Shown: positions 17,125 to 25,644, numbered from the stretch's first letter. The stretch: 64,000 nucleotides of DNA from Glycomyces niveus (GCF_017592475.1 NZ_JAGFNP010000008.1:62001-126000); one strand, 5' to 3'. Numbers and translations: made by a program. The notes: generated by a model not told the origin, from the sequence alone.

Positions 17125-17207
17125 TTTTCCACAGGCCGAACCCGAGTCCCGATCATCTTGTGCCCCAATGCTGCCTGAATTATCCGATAAGCCGGAAGTT
17201 ATCCACA
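17125..17207 (+). promoter_or_regulatory. Two DnaA-box-like sites upstream of ssd
   Basis: TTATCCACA (17199-17207) is a perfect DnaA box and TTTTCCACA (17125-17133) differs at one base. Both read in the same direction, 74 bases apart, within 170 bases of the first gene of the Tad/septum operon. A perfect 9-mer of this AT content is rare in such GC-rich DNA. DnaA-linked control of the operon is a hypothesis. Confidence 0.5.
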
Positions 17208-17294
17208 GCCGGAAAATTGCTCCTTGCCGACCTGTCGCGACATCGGTCACCGTTACTGAAAGACACGCGAACACCACGGACAGTAGGAGCAACA

Positions 17295-18455
17295 ATGGCC
17301 GCGACACTCCACAACACCACGATCACCGCCGCCCCCGCCGCCGAATCCCTCCTCGTCACCACCGACGACCGCCTCGCCGACGCCATCACCCCACTCGCCG
17401 CCACCGCCGGCCACCCGCTCCGCCGCATCCGCCACCCCCACGACGCCGCCACCGACTGGCAGCGCGCCCCACTCGTCCTCGTCGGCCCCGACCTCGGACC
17501 CGAATGCATCGCCTGCGACTTCCCCGCCCGCGGCCCGATCCTCCTCTGCACCACCATGTCCTGGCTCGGCGGCGACACCGACGACACCTCACTCCTATGG
17601 CCCATGGCCATCCAGATGAACGCCACCAGCGTCGTCGCCCTCCCCGACGCCAACGACTTCCTCACCGACCTCCTCATCCGCACCGTCCGCGACACCGAAC
17701 CCGCACCCGTCATCGCCACCGTCGCCGGCCACGGCGGCGCCGGCGCCTCCACCCTCGCACTCGCCGCCGCCACCGACGCCGCCCGCGACGGCCGCACCAC
17801 CGTCCTCATCGACCTCGACCACACCGGCGGCGGCATCGACACCGCCGCCGGCCTCGCCGCCCAACCCGGCTGGCGCTGGCCCTCCCTCGCCGCGGGCACC
17901 GGCCCGCTCGACCCCGAACGCCTCCTCGGCGGCCTCCCCAAACGCGGCGGCCTGCACCTCGTCGCCCCCGACCCGCGCAACCCCTCCGAAGTGCCCGCCG
18001 CAGCCTTCGACCGGGTCCTGCGGGCCGCCCGCCTCGCCGCCGACCTCGTCATCGTCGACCTGCCGCGCACCCGCACCGACGCGTCCGCATCGGCCGCCGT
18101 CGCCGCCCGCACCATCGCGGTCGCCATCGGACCCGGCTCGCGCTCTTGGGAAGCCGCCCGCAGCGTCACCGCCGCCTACGGCCTCCACAGCGCCCACATC
18201 GGCGCGGTCCTGCGCGGCGACGCCGAACGGTGCCCACCGGGCGTCACCTGGGACGGCCCGCGCGAAGCCGACTGGCACGAACCGCCAGTGTGGGGCCGCG
18301 TCCCCACCGACCGGCGCCTCCCGGCCCTGCTCCGCCAAGGCCGCCTGCCACGCGGCCGGGCCGGACGCGGCATCCGCGACCTCGCCAAGACACTCGCCGA
18401 ACCTCGACCGCGAGGCGAACTGGCCCTTCCTGACCGGACCGGAGCGGCCCGATGA
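17295..18455 (+). CDS. Septum site-determining protein Ssd / TadZ-CpaE-like ATPase
   Basis: 386 residues. After an N-terminal receiver-like region (about 1-125) comes a MinD-type domain with a deviant P-loop, TVAGHGGAGASTLALA, in which the usual Lys-Thr is Ser-Thr, and Walker B LVIVDLPRTR. This matches mycobacterial Ssd (Rv3660c), which heads a Tad-like locus and affects septation, and TadZ/CpaE, which places the pilus machine. The ATG at 17295 follows AGGAGC. The stop overlaps tadA by ATGA. Two DnaA-box-like sites lie upstream. Confidence 0.85.
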   Translation: MAATLHNTTITAAPAAESLLVTTDDRLADAITPLAATAGHPLRRIRHPHDAATDWQRAPLVLVGPDLGPECIACDFPARGPILLCTTMSWLGGDTDDTSLLWPMAIQMNATSVVALPDANDFLTDLLIRTVRDTEPAPVIATVAGHGGAGASTLALAAATDAARDGRTTVLIDLDHTGGGIDTAAGLAAQPGWRWPSLAAGTGPLDPERLLGGLPKRGGLHLVAPDPRNPSEVPAAAFDRVLRAARLAADLVIVDLPRTRTDASASAAVAARTIAVAIGPGSRSWEAARSVTAAYGLHSAHIGAVLRGDAERCPPGVTWDGPREADWHEPPVWGRVPTDRRLPALLRQGRLPRGRAGRGIRDLAKTLAEPRPRGELALPDRTGAAR

Positions 18456-19636
18456 ACCTCGCCCTCCTCACCCGCGTCCGCCGCCAACTCGCCGCCCAGG
18501 CCGAACCGGGCGCGAACCGCGGCCGCACCCGCGGCTGGACCCACCGCTCCGCCAAGGCCGACATCGTGAAAGCCCTCTGCGCCGCCGGCGCCGCACCACC
18601 CGACCAGGCCTCACTCCTCCAACTTTCGGCGGCCCTGAGCGACGACCTCGTCGGCGCGGGCCCGCTCCAGCCGCTGCTCGACGACCCCGACGTCACCGAC
18701 GTCGTCGTCAACGGCACCAGCGGCGTCTGGGCCGACCGCGGCGAAGGCCTCCAGCCCGCACCGGTCCGCCTCGACCGCCCCGAGACGATCCGCGCCCTCG
18801 CCTGCCGCCTCGCCGCCGCGGCCGGCAGGCGCCTCGACGCCGGAAGCCCGTACGCCGACGTGCGACTGCCCGACGGCACCAGATTCCACGCGGTACTCGC
18901 CCCGATCGCGGCCTCCGGCCCGTACCTGTCCTTCCGCACCCACCGGTCCAAGGCGTTCACGCTCACGCAGCTGGTGGAGGCGGACACGCTGACCGCGAGC
19001 ATGGCCGACCTGCTGCTGCGCATCGTGAAAGCCCGGCTCGCCTTCGTCGTAACGGGCGGCACCGGGACCGGCAAGACGACACTCCTGGCGAGCCTGCTCT
19101 CCCACGCGCCCAAAGAAGAACGCATCGTCATCGTCGAAGACGCCGCCGAACTCGCTCCGGACCACCCGCACACGCTCACGCTCGAAACCCGCCCGGCGAA
19201 CATCGAAGGCGCTGGCGCGGTCGACCTGGCCGCCCTCGTCCGCCAGTCGCTGCGCATGCGACCGGACCGGATCGTCGTGGGCGAGTGCCGTGGAGCCGAG
19301 GTGATCGAACTCCTCGGCGCATTGAACACCGGCCACGAAGGCGGCGCGGGCACGTTGCACTGCAACGCCGCCGCCGATGCACCGGCGCGCCTCGAAGCGC
19401 TCGCGCTCCCGCACGGGCTGCCGCGCGAAGGCCTCCACGCCCAGCTCGTGGCCGCACTCCGCGTCATCATCCACCTGCGACGCAACGGCACCGGCCGCCA
19501 AGTCGCCGAGATAGCCCTGATCGAAACCGGCGACGCCCGAACTCGCCAACTGACCGTCTCCACGGCCTGGACCCGCCACGGCCCGGGACCGAGCGCAGGC
19601 ATCCTCGAACGCCTCCTGAAGGAGCGCAACGCATGA
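18452..19636 (+). CDS. tadA: Tad pilus assembly ATPase TadA (CpaF type)
   Basis: 394 residues of the type II/IV secretion ATPase family. It has Walker A TGGTGTGKTT (about 202-211), the Asp box IVEDAAEL, Walker B PDRIVVGECRGAE and the His box HEGGAGTLHCN. It powers assembly of Flp-type pili or a related export machine at the inner face of the membrane. Coupled to ssd and to the following small frame by exact ATGA overlaps. Confidence 0.93.
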   Translation: MNLALLTRVRRQLAAQAEPGANRGRTRGWTHRSAKADIVKALCAAGAAPPDQASLLQLSAALSDDLVGAGPLQPLLDDPDVTDVVVNGTSGVWADRGEGLQPAPVRLDRPETIRALACRLAAAAGRRLDAGSPYADVRLPDGTRFHAVLAPIAASGPYLSFRTHRSKAFTLTQLVEADTLTASMADLLLRIVKARLAFVVTGGTGTGKTTLLASLLSHAPKEERIVIVEDAAELAPDHPHTLTLETRPANIEGAGAVDLAALVRQSLRMRPDRIVVGECRGAEVIELLGALNTGHEGGAGTLHCNAAADAPARLEALALPHGLPREGLHAQLVAALRVIIHLRRNGTGRQVAEIALIETGDARTRQLTVSTAWTRHGPGPSAGILERLLKERNA

Positions 19637-20007
19637 GCAGCTGGAACATACGACCGTCTCAGCCCCGGTCGCAGGCAGCCTGCGACCCATGCACCAGCGC
19701 CGGTGGCGACGGCGGCCGTGCCGCTGACGGGATTGACTCGAGCCAGCCCGCGTGGTCGCCTGCGCCGGGGTCCACCCCGAACCGGCTCGCCCCGGCCAGC
19801 GCCGTGGCTGCATTCCGACTTGCGGCACTCGCTTCGCCAGCAGCCCGAGGCATGCAGCGCCCGGCCACAACCAATCGACCGCGCGCCTCGCATCAGGCAC
19901 GACCGCAGCGAAGTCGCAACGCCCGCATGTCAGCCTCGCTGCCTGCGGGAGTGCACCGAATGACCGCCGCAGAGCCGCCACCGAACACAAGGGAGCACTG
20001 CCCATGA
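19633..20007 (+). CDS. Arg/Pro/Ser-rich open frame between tadA and tadB (first)
   Basis: 124 codons, beginning at an ATG that overlaps the tadA stop as ATGA and ending at a TGA that overlaps the next frame the same way. No recognised domain; rich in Arg, Pro, Ala and Ser with scattered Cys. It may be a real coupled gene, or degenerate DNA that keeps translation open between tadA and tadB. Near its end, GGGAG and an ATG at 19960 resemble the tadB start, suggesting a decayed duplication. Confidence 0.35.
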   Translation: MSSWNIRPSQPRSQAACDPCTSAGGDGGRAADGIDSSQPAWSPAPGSTPNRLAPASAVAAFRLAALASPAARGMQRPATTNRPRASHQARPQRSRNARMSASLPAGVHRMTAAEPPPNTREHCP

Positions 20008-20339
20008 TCGCCACCGCATTCGCTCCGCTACCCGAACGCCGCCGCTGCAGGACCGTCGCCGATCACCGTCTCGGCACCGTGCAACGACACAGCGCAAACC
20101 GCAGCCCGGCGCGACGCCTGCCGCACTGCGGAAGGCGGCACCGCATCACCGCCTTCCCCAACGCGCTTGCGCTGCCGCCGGAGCGCCGACGCTGCAGCAC
20201 CGTCCCCGCCAGCGCGACCACTCGCCTGGAATCAGCCTGCTCGAAACGCCGCCCACATGGCCGGTCACCACGGCATGCGGCAACGCGAATCGTCGCCCGC
20301 GGCCACACCGACAACCCGATGAAGGGAGGCACCGCATGA
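20004..20339 (+). CDS. Arg-rich open frame between tadA and tadB (second)
   Basis: 111 codons, with GGGAG upstream of an ATG that overlaps the previous stop, and a TGA overlapping the tadB ATG. It contains two similar 25-base segments (about 20034-20058 and 20180-20204) coding LPERRRCRTV and PPERRRCSTV. No known family. As with its neighbour, the evidence for coding is the exact chain of ATGA overlaps rather than the protein itself. Confidence 0.4.
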   Translation: MIATAFAPLPERRRCRTVADHRLGTVQRHSANRSPARRLPHCGRRHRITAFPNALALPPERRRCSTVPASATTRLESACSKRRPHGRSPRHAATRIVARGHTDNPMKGGTA

Positions 20340-21016
20340 CCGCCGTCGCCATCGCACTCGTCACCCACCGGCCGAAGACCGCCGCTTCGATCACCGCACT
20401 GCTCACCGCAGCTCTCGCCGCCTGGCTCGCCGGATACCGCCATGACGGCGGCCTCGGGCCGCTCGCAGCAGCGACCGCCGCGGCGGTCACCGCGATCTAC
20501 ACCGCCGCCGCGGTCATCGCCTGGCATCTCACCCTGCACCGCAAACGACTCCGCGAAGCCCGCAGGGCAGCCGCCGACACCGTCGCCTACCTGGCGGCCG
20601 ACCTCGCCGCCGGGACCGATCCGGCCCGGGCAGTCGCCGCCGCCGAACCCGAATGGCCCGCCGAAGCCACCGCCACCGCGCGCCGCCTCCGGGCCGCACT
20701 CCGCATCGCCGCCGAACTCGGCGCACCCGCCGCGGAACTCTGTCGCAGGCTCGCCGACCACCTCCGCGACGACGACCAAGCGGCCGCCCGCGCCGGGGCC
20801 CAAACCGCCTCGATCCGCGCCACCGCCGCGCTCCTCGTCGCCCTGCCCGTCGCCGGAGTCGCACTCGGCGAGGTCGCGCTCGGCGTCGAAGCCGTCGCGT
20901 TCCTCTTCGCCAGCCCCGCCGGCATCGGCGCGGCCGCGACCGCGATGGGTCTCCAAGCCGCCGGCCTCGCCTGGACCGGCGCACTCATCAACGCCGTCAC
21001 ACCGAGGAGCTCCTGA
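20336..21016 (+). CDS. tadB: Tad secretion membrane protein TadB (GspF-like)
   Basis: 226 residues with hydrophobic helices at the N-terminus (about 17-65) and C-terminus (about 165-215) flanking a cytoplasmic helical region (LREARRAAADTVAYLAADLA), the layout of shortened TadB/GspF domains in actinobacteria. GGGAGG lies upstream of the ATG. It forms the inner-membrane platform with TadC. Its TGA overlaps the tadC ATG by one base. Confidence 0.8.
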   Translation: MTAVAIALVTHRPKTAASITALLTAALAAWLAGYRHDGGLGPLAAATAAAVTAIYTAAAVIAWHLTLHRKRLREARRAAADTVAYLAADLAAGTDPARAVAAAEPEWPAEATATARRLRAALRIAAELGAPAAELCRRLADHLRDDDQAAARAGAQTASIRATAALLVALPVAGVALGEVALGVEAVAFLFASPAGIGAAATAMGLQAAGLAWTGALINAVTPRSS

Positions 21017-21615
21017 TGCCGCGCAAACTCATCGGCCCGCTGGCAGGCGTCGCCGCCGCCATCGCGATCGGGGGCGTCACCGGCATCATCGCGGGATTCG
21101 CCGCCTGGTGGATCACCGCCCGCCTCCTCCGCGCCGACCCGGACCGCGCTGAGCGCAACGCCGCCGAACGGCTCGCCCCGTCCTGGCCCTGGACGCTCGA
21201 CCTCCTCGCCGCATGCATGCGCGCCGGGACGCCCTTCCCGCAGGCCGCGTTCGCCGTCGCCGAAACCGACGACCCCGCGATAGGCGAACGCCTCAACCGC
21301 TTCGCCGGAGCGATCCACCTCGGCGCCACCGCCGCCGAAGCCCTCCCGGAACTCGGCAGGCTCCCCGGAGCCGCACGCCTCGCCCGCCAACTCGACCGGT
21401 CCGGCGACTCCGGCGCCGCCATCGCCGCGGGCCTCGAGCAACTCGCGACCTCGCTCCGATCAGAACTCCGCACCCGCACCGAAGAACGCGCCGGACGCGC
21501 CGCCGTGGCCCTCGTCGGTCCACTGTGCCTGTGCTTCCTGCCCGCGTTCGGCGTCGCCGGCATCGGCCCGGTGGTGCTCGGCATCGTCACCGAGACCCTG
21601 GCCTCCGGCCTCTGA
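21016..21615 (+). CDS. tadC: Tad secretion membrane protein TadC (GspF-like)
   Basis: 199 residues: an N-terminal pair of helices (about 8-38), a cytoplasmic domain with LDLLAACMRAGTPFPQA and LEQLATSLRSELRTRTEERAGR (each typical of the GspF/TadC core), and a C-terminal helix. It partners TadB in the membrane platform. The start at 21016 overlaps the tadB stop. Confidence 0.85.
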   Translation: MPRKLIGPLAGVAAAIAIGGVTGIIAGFAAWWITARLLRADPDRAERNAAERLAPSWPWTLDLLAACMRAGTPFPQAAFAVAETDDPAIGERLNRFAGAIHLGATAAEALPELGRLPGAARLARQLDRSGDSGAAIAAGLEQLATSLRSELRTRTEERAGRAAVALVGPLCLCFLPAFGVAGIGPVVLGIVTETLASGL

Positions 21616-21665
21616 CCAACCGACCCCGGGCAACACCGCCCGGAAACCGAAGAGAGGAAACCGCA

Positions 21666-22304
21666 ATGCGCGCGAACACACACACCACGATGCCCCTCCC
21701 GACCCGCCGCGACCGCCGGGCACCGTCACGACCCGGCACCTGGAACGCCTCCTGCCGCCCCGAAAGCCGCAGGCAACCCGCCTGCCGACCCGGCGGCACC
21801 CACCCGCGACCCGCGTGCGGCCGGCACTGCGCCGGCAACCCGCCCGCCGCCACCGCAACCGACCACACCGAACCGCAACGCGACGAGACCATCCGAACCA
21901 CCCCGGTATCTCAGAGCACCACGACCACCGCTCCACCCGCGCCGGAACCATCGCCCACACAGAAGGCCGCAACCCGACCTTGGTCACCCGGCTCGAACCG
22001 CAGCCGGACACCGATCACCGCAGGCCCTTCGAACCTCACCGGCGACCGGCCGCAACCCGCGAAACACCGCCCGAGCCCGAGACCGCGAGACGAATGGAGC
22101 CCCGGCCGCATGCGGGGCACCGTGAAACCCAGCTGGGGCGAACGCTTCGCCTCCCGCATGCGCGGCGAAAGCGGCATGAGCACCGCCGAATACGCGGTCG
22201 GCACCCTCGCCGCCGTGGCCTTCGCCGGCGTCCTCCTCAAAGTCCTCACTTCCGGCGCGGTCCAAGGCGCCCTGTCCGAGCTCATCGAACGGGCCCTGTC
22301 ATGA
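21666..22304 (+). CDS. DUF4244 Flp-pilin-like protein with long disordered N-terminus
   Basis: The C-terminal 55 residues (GESGMSTAEYAVGTLAAVAF onward) are a DUF4244/Flp-like pilin: a short charged leader, Glu five residues into the hydrophobic helix, and little beyond it. Upstream in the same frame run about 155 residues rich in Arg, Pro, Thr and Ser, from an ATG at 21666 with GAGAGG before it. Streptomyces relatives are only 60-75 residues, so the true start may be the ATG at 22110, leaving 21620-22110 as spacer. The stop overlaps the next gene by ATGA. Confidence 0.7.
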   Translation: MRANTHTTMPLPTRRDRRAPSRPGTWNASCRPESRRQPACRPGGTHPRPACGRHCAGNPPAATATDHTEPQRDETIRTTPVSQSTTTTAPPAPEPSPTQKAATRPWSPGSNRSRTPITAGPSNLTGDRPQPAKHRPSPRPRDEWSPGRMRGTVKPSWGERFASRMRGESGMSTAEYAVGTLAAVAFAGVLLKVLTSGAVQGALSELIERALS

Positions 22305-22807
22305 GGAGCCGCCGAGCCGCACCCAGGAACCGGACCAGGCCCGACCCGCCGGCGCCGCCGGCCGTCGTCGAACACCGCAGAGCCCCGGCGAAAGCGCTCA
22401 AGCGCCGCGGCCGAGGCAAAGCGACACGCCACAGGCCGACCGGCAACGCCGAGCGCGTCAGACGCCGGGGATCCGAAAGCGGCTTCGTGACCGCCGAACT
22501 GGCAGCCGCACTGCCCGCCGTGGTCGCGGTGCTGGCGCTCGGCCTCTGGGCCGTCTCCACGGTCGGGATGAAGGTCCGCGCGATCGACGCCGCCAACAGC
22601 GCGGCGATCGCGGCCGCGCGAGGCGAAGATCCACAGGCGGTCGCGGCCGCCTACCTGCCCGACGGGGCGTCAGTCTCGGTCTCGACCGACGACACCGTGG
22701 CGCGGGCCGCGGTCGCTGCCCCGGTCCGGCCGCTTGGCCCGCTCACACCGCCCATGACGATCACCGCCGACGCGGCCGCCCCGATGGAACCGGGCCTGCC
22801 CCAATGA
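22301..22807 (+). CDS. TadE-like pseudopilin
   Basis: 168 residues: an Arg-rich cytoplasmic N-terminus of about 60 residues, then a pilin-type segment GFVTAELAAALPAVVAVLAL with the characteristic Glu after the processing site, and a short periplasmic tail. It corresponds to the Rv3655c-type gene of mycobacterial Tad loci. ATGA overlaps on both sides tie it to its neighbours. Confidence 0.8.
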   Translation: MRSRRAAPRNRTRPDPPAPPAVVEHRRAPAKALKRRGRGKATRHRPTGNAERVRRRGSESGFVTAELAAALPAVVAVLALGLWAVSTVGMKVRAIDAANSAAIAAARGEDPQAVAAAYLPDGASVSVSTDDTVARAAVAAPVRPLGPLTPPMTITADAAAPMEPGLPQ

Positions 22808-23235
22808 GAAAGGACAAGCGCAAGGCGCGAGCCCGAACGGCGGCGCAGGAGAGGAGCGGCGAGGAACCGAACGAGCCCGCCGCTGCAGGTAAGGAGCGGG
22901 GTTCGGCGACAGTCCTGGCGACCGGCGTGACGGCCGCCCTCCTGGCCGCGGCGGTGGCCTTCACGGCCCTCGGCCAAGCGAGCGCCGCCCGCCACCGGGC
23001 CCAGGGCGCGGCCGACGCCGGGGCGCTGGCGGGTGCCGCGCGGGTCTTGTTCGGCGAGGGCGACGCGTGCGCGGCGGCCCAGGCGATGGTCGAGCGCTCC
23101 GAGGCCGAGTTCCGAGCATGCGAGGTGAGCGGACTTGAGGTGACGGTCCATGTCAATGAGACCCCGAACGGTCTCCCCGGGGCCTTCGGCCCGGCCCGAG
23201 CGGTCTCGCGGGCAGGCCCGGTAGCCGTCGAATAG
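22804..23235 (+). CDS. TadE/TadG-like protein (Rv3654c type)
   Basis: 143 residues: a basic, Glu-containing N-terminus, then RGSATVLATGVTAALLAAAV (signal or membrane helix with the RGSAT motif of the secretion-neighbourhood TadE-like family), then HRAQGAADAGALAGAARVL, the A-rich stretch typical of TadG-like proteins, and a short domain with two cysteines. Last gene of the Tad operon; followed by two hairpins. Confidence 0.8.
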   Translation: MRKDKRKARARTAAQERSGEEPNEPAAAGKERGSATVLATGVTAALLAAAVAFTALGQASAARHRAQGAADAGALAGAARVLFGEGDACAAAQAMVERSEAEFRACEVSGLEVTVHVNETPNGLPGAFGPARAVSRAGPVAVE

Positions 23236-23249
23236 CGGGAACCGCGTGC

Positions 23250-23271
23250 GGTGCCGAGGCGCCTCGGCACC
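23250..23271 (+). terminator. Hairpin after Tad operon (first)
   Basis: GGTGCCGAGGC followed by its exact complement, a 22-base perfect palindrome 15 bases after the last Tad gene. Confidence 0.65.
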
Positions 23272-23290
23272 ATACGCGACAACGAAAGAC

Positions 23291-23324
23291 CGGCCCCGGC
23301 GGCCAAGGCCAGGCCGCCGGGACC
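23291..23324 (+). terminator. Hairpin after Tad operon (second)
   Basis: GGCCCCGGCGGCC pairs with GGCCGCCGGGACC with one mismatch around a short loop. The two tandem hairpins together probably end the operon. Confidence 0.65.
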
Positions 23325-23374
23325 GTAGAACGACACAGGTCTTCAGCTTCTCTATTGGTGTGCTGGTAGGCGGA

Positions 23375-23398
23375 GGGTGGGCACGGGGAGGGGAGGGG
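23375..23398 (+). other. Potential G-quadruplex motif
   Basis: Five runs of three or four G separated by one to three bases, on the coding strand about 220 bases before ddaH. The pattern satisfies the usual four-run rule with short loops. Confidence 0.4.
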
Positions 23399-23619
23399 CC
23401 CCGGAAGACCTCCGCTCGCAGCAGGAAACGACCGGCCGCCGGCCAGCCCCATCCCGCGCCGGAGGGGGCGCCTCGGCGGTGCGGGGCAGTGCTTTCGGCC
23501 CACCCGCCCCCGTCCGTTCGGCCGGGGCAACGTGCCTGGTGAGGCGTGTTGGTCACACTCCGGTGTGTCCTTAGCCCAGGGGCGGTGCCGACGGGGCTTC
23601 GGCTGTCTAAACTCGCGCC

Positions 23620-24468
23620 ATGGAGAAACACCGTTCTTCACCTGCCGCGGCGCCCGCGACCCGGTCGCCCGGCCGCCGCACGTACCTCATGTGCCGCCCC
23701 GCCTACTACGCCGTCGAGTACGCCATCAACCCTTGGATGGACACGACCGCCCCCGTCGACGCCGCGCTCGCCTGCGCCCAGTGGGAAGCACTCGTCGACG
23801 CTTACACCGCCCTCGGCCACGAGGTCGTCACCATCGAGCCCGAGCCCGGCCTGCCCGACATGGTCTACGCCGCCAACGGCGCCTTCGTCGTCGACGGCAT
23901 CGCCTACGGCGCGAGTTTCCGCTACCCCGAGCGCCGCCCCGAGGCCGACGCCCACGAGAAGTGGTACCGCACCTCCGGCTGGAAGTACGCCGAGCCCGAG
24001 TTCATCAACGAAGGCGAAGGCGACTTCACCTACCTGCCCGGCCGCGAGCTCATCCTCGCCGGCTGGGGCTTCCGCACCGACGCCCGCGCGCACGCCGAGG
24101 CCGCCGACGTCTTCGGCCGCCCCGTCGTCTCGCTGCGCCTGATCGACCCGAGCTACTACCACCTCGACACGGCGCTCGCGCCCCTCGACGACGACAACAT
24201 CGCCTACTTCCCGGAGGCCTTCGCTCCCGGCAGCCGCCTCCTGCTCGAGCGGCTCTTCCCCGACGCGGTGATCGCCGACGCCGAGGACGCCGCCGGGTTC
24301 GGCCTGAACTTCGTGTCCGACGGCCGCAACGTCGTCGTCAACGCCGAGGCCGCCGGTTTCGCCCGCAAGCTCAACGACGCCGGCTACGAGACCGTCCCCG
24401 TCGACCTCTCCGAGCTCAAGAAGGGCGGCGGCTCGGTCAAGTGCTGCACCGCCGAGCTGCGCCCGTAA
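23620..24468 (+). CDS. Dimethylarginine dimethylaminohydrolase (DDAH)-like amidinotransferase-fold hydrolase
   Basis: 282 residues. Motifs of the DDAH/arginine-deiminase family: PDMVYAANGAF (substrate loop), EGEGDF, YYHLDTALAPL (catalytic His) and GGGSVKCCTAELRP (nucleophilic Cys). DDAH hydrolyses N-methylated arginines to citrulline and methylamines; hydrolysis of a related guanidino compound is also possible. TAAACT ends six bases before the ATG, so the transcript is probably leaderless. A strong terminator follows. Confidence 0.9.
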   Translation: MEKHRSSPAAAPATRSPGRRTYLMCRPAYYAVEYAINPWMDTTAPVDAALACAQWEALVDAYTALGHEVVTIEPEPGLPDMVYAANGAFVVDGIAYGASFRYPERRPEADAHEKWYRTSGWKYAEPEFINEGEGDFTYLPGRELILAGWGFRTDARAHAEAADVFGRPVVSLRLIDPSYYHLDTALAPLDDDNIAYFPEAFAPGSRLLLERLFPDAVIADAEDAAGFGLNFVSDGRNVVVNAEAAGFARKLNDAGYETVPVDLSELKKGGGSVKCCTAELRP

Positions 24469-24483
24469 CCCCGTAAGAACCGA

Positions 24484-24527
24484 CCGAGGGCCGGTGCACC
24501 AGCATTCGCTGGCGCGCCGGCCCTCGG
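24484..24527 (+). terminator. Terminator after DDAH gene
   Basis: CCGAGGGCCGG pairs perfectly with CCGGCCCTCGG, with a further inner CCAGC/GCTGG stem, 16 bases after the stop. It may serve both converging genes. Confidence 0.8.
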
Positions 24528-24609
24528 ACTTCGGGGGATCGGGTCTCGAGGATGCGGGCCGCGACCTGCCAGGGCACGCGGGAGCCGCCCCGCCGCCCGC
24601 ATCCTGGTC

Positions 24610-25494
24610 TCAGCAGGGGTTGAGGGCCATCGTGGTCTCGAGGTCGCTCGGCTGGAAGCCGGTCGGCCGGGGCGCGCGGGGCCGGGGGGCGTTGATCGCA
24701 GCGTCGTCGGCGACGGCGCGTACGGGAAGCGCCGGGCGCTCGTCGTCCGTCACGACCGGCGGCAGGAACGAACGCGGCGACGGCTGGCGCCGCTGCGCGG
24801 GCACCGCGGCCGAGGTGGTGAGGCGCGGGTCCGGGGCGGGGAACGGGCTCGTCGGGTGGCCGGCGCCGACAGGGAGCACGTCGGCGAGGGCGGTGCGCAC
24901 CAGCGACATCCGCTTGAGCGAGACGGTGATCTCGGTCCGCATCAGCGCGACAGTGTCTTCATTGCGGTCCAGCGACGCCGCGTCCTCGACCAGGTCGAGG
25001 TCGCCGAAAGCCGAAGCGCTGCCGAGGCGGTCGGCGGCGGGCCGGGCGTCGGCCTTGGGGCGGCGGAACGCGCGCGCCAGAAGCGCGTCGATGCGCCAGA
25101 CCCGCTTGGCGTGCGTGGCGGGGAGCCAGAAGTGCCAGCGGTGCGGCTCGGTCGCGCCGGGTCCTTCGAGGACGGTGAAGTTGAGTTCCACGCCGGGTCC
25201 GGCCGGATCGGCCGACCAGCGCAGGTTCTCGATCGCGGCGACGGGGGCGTCGAGGCAGAGGCGGACGCGGCCGAGGAGTCGCGACTGGCGGGTCACGACC
25301 ATGCGCTCGCCGGTGAGCATCAGGACGTGGTCGCCGCTGCCGAGCCCGTCGGAGCCGACGCAGCGGCTCAGCAGGGACACCTGGTCTGCGGACCCGATGT
25401 TGCGGCGCAGGAGGGGGACGTGCCGGGCGAGGGCCGTCGAGGTCAGGCCCGCCTCGGCCGAACAGGCGAGCATCGTGCGGGAGAAAAGGTCCAT
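24610..25494 (-). CDS. Uncharacterised protein with possible PH-like domain
   Basis: 294 residues from the ATG at 25494; a GTG five codons earlier is an alternative. Residues about 50-145 alternate strands with a final helix (HVLMLTGERMVVTRQSRLLG to HAKRVWRIDALLARAF), reminiscent of bacterial PH-like domains. The rest is helical, then Pro/Arg-rich and disordered. No signal peptide or membrane helix. I do not recognise the family. It converges on the DDAH gene and lies after the acidic membrane protein gene, 150 bases apart. Confidence 0.6.
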   Translation of the reverse strand: MDLFSRTMLACSAEAGLTSTALARHVPLLRRNIGSADQVSLLSRCVGSDGLGSGDHVLMLTGERMVVTRQSRLLGRVRLCLDAPVAAIENLRWSADPAGPGVELNFTVLEGPGATEPHRWHFWLPATHAKRVWRIDALLARAFRRPKADARPAADRLGSASAFGDLDLVEDAASLDRNEDTVALMRTEITVSLKRMSLVRTALADVLPVGAGHPTSPFPAPDPRLTTSAAVPAQRRQPSPRSFLPPVVTDDERPALPVRAVADDAAINAPRPRAPRPTGFQPSDLETTMALNPC

Positions 25495-25644
25495 CTGCTT
25501 GCACCCCACAGAAATCCGTGTGCGCTCGCAATTGCGACGCGCTCTCGGAAGGAGTAACGGCAATCCGCATATGCAAGTTACGGCTACGAGGTGGCCTTCC
25601 CCACAACTCACTCCTTCGGGCGAGCCCGATCGTGGAGTGCCGGT

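Larger units (their letters stand above)
23236..23619. other. Gap of about 384 bases
   Basis: Contains two terminator hairpins after the Tad operon, a G-run cluster at 23375-23398 and the ddaH promoter. No gene was seen. Confidence 0.65.
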
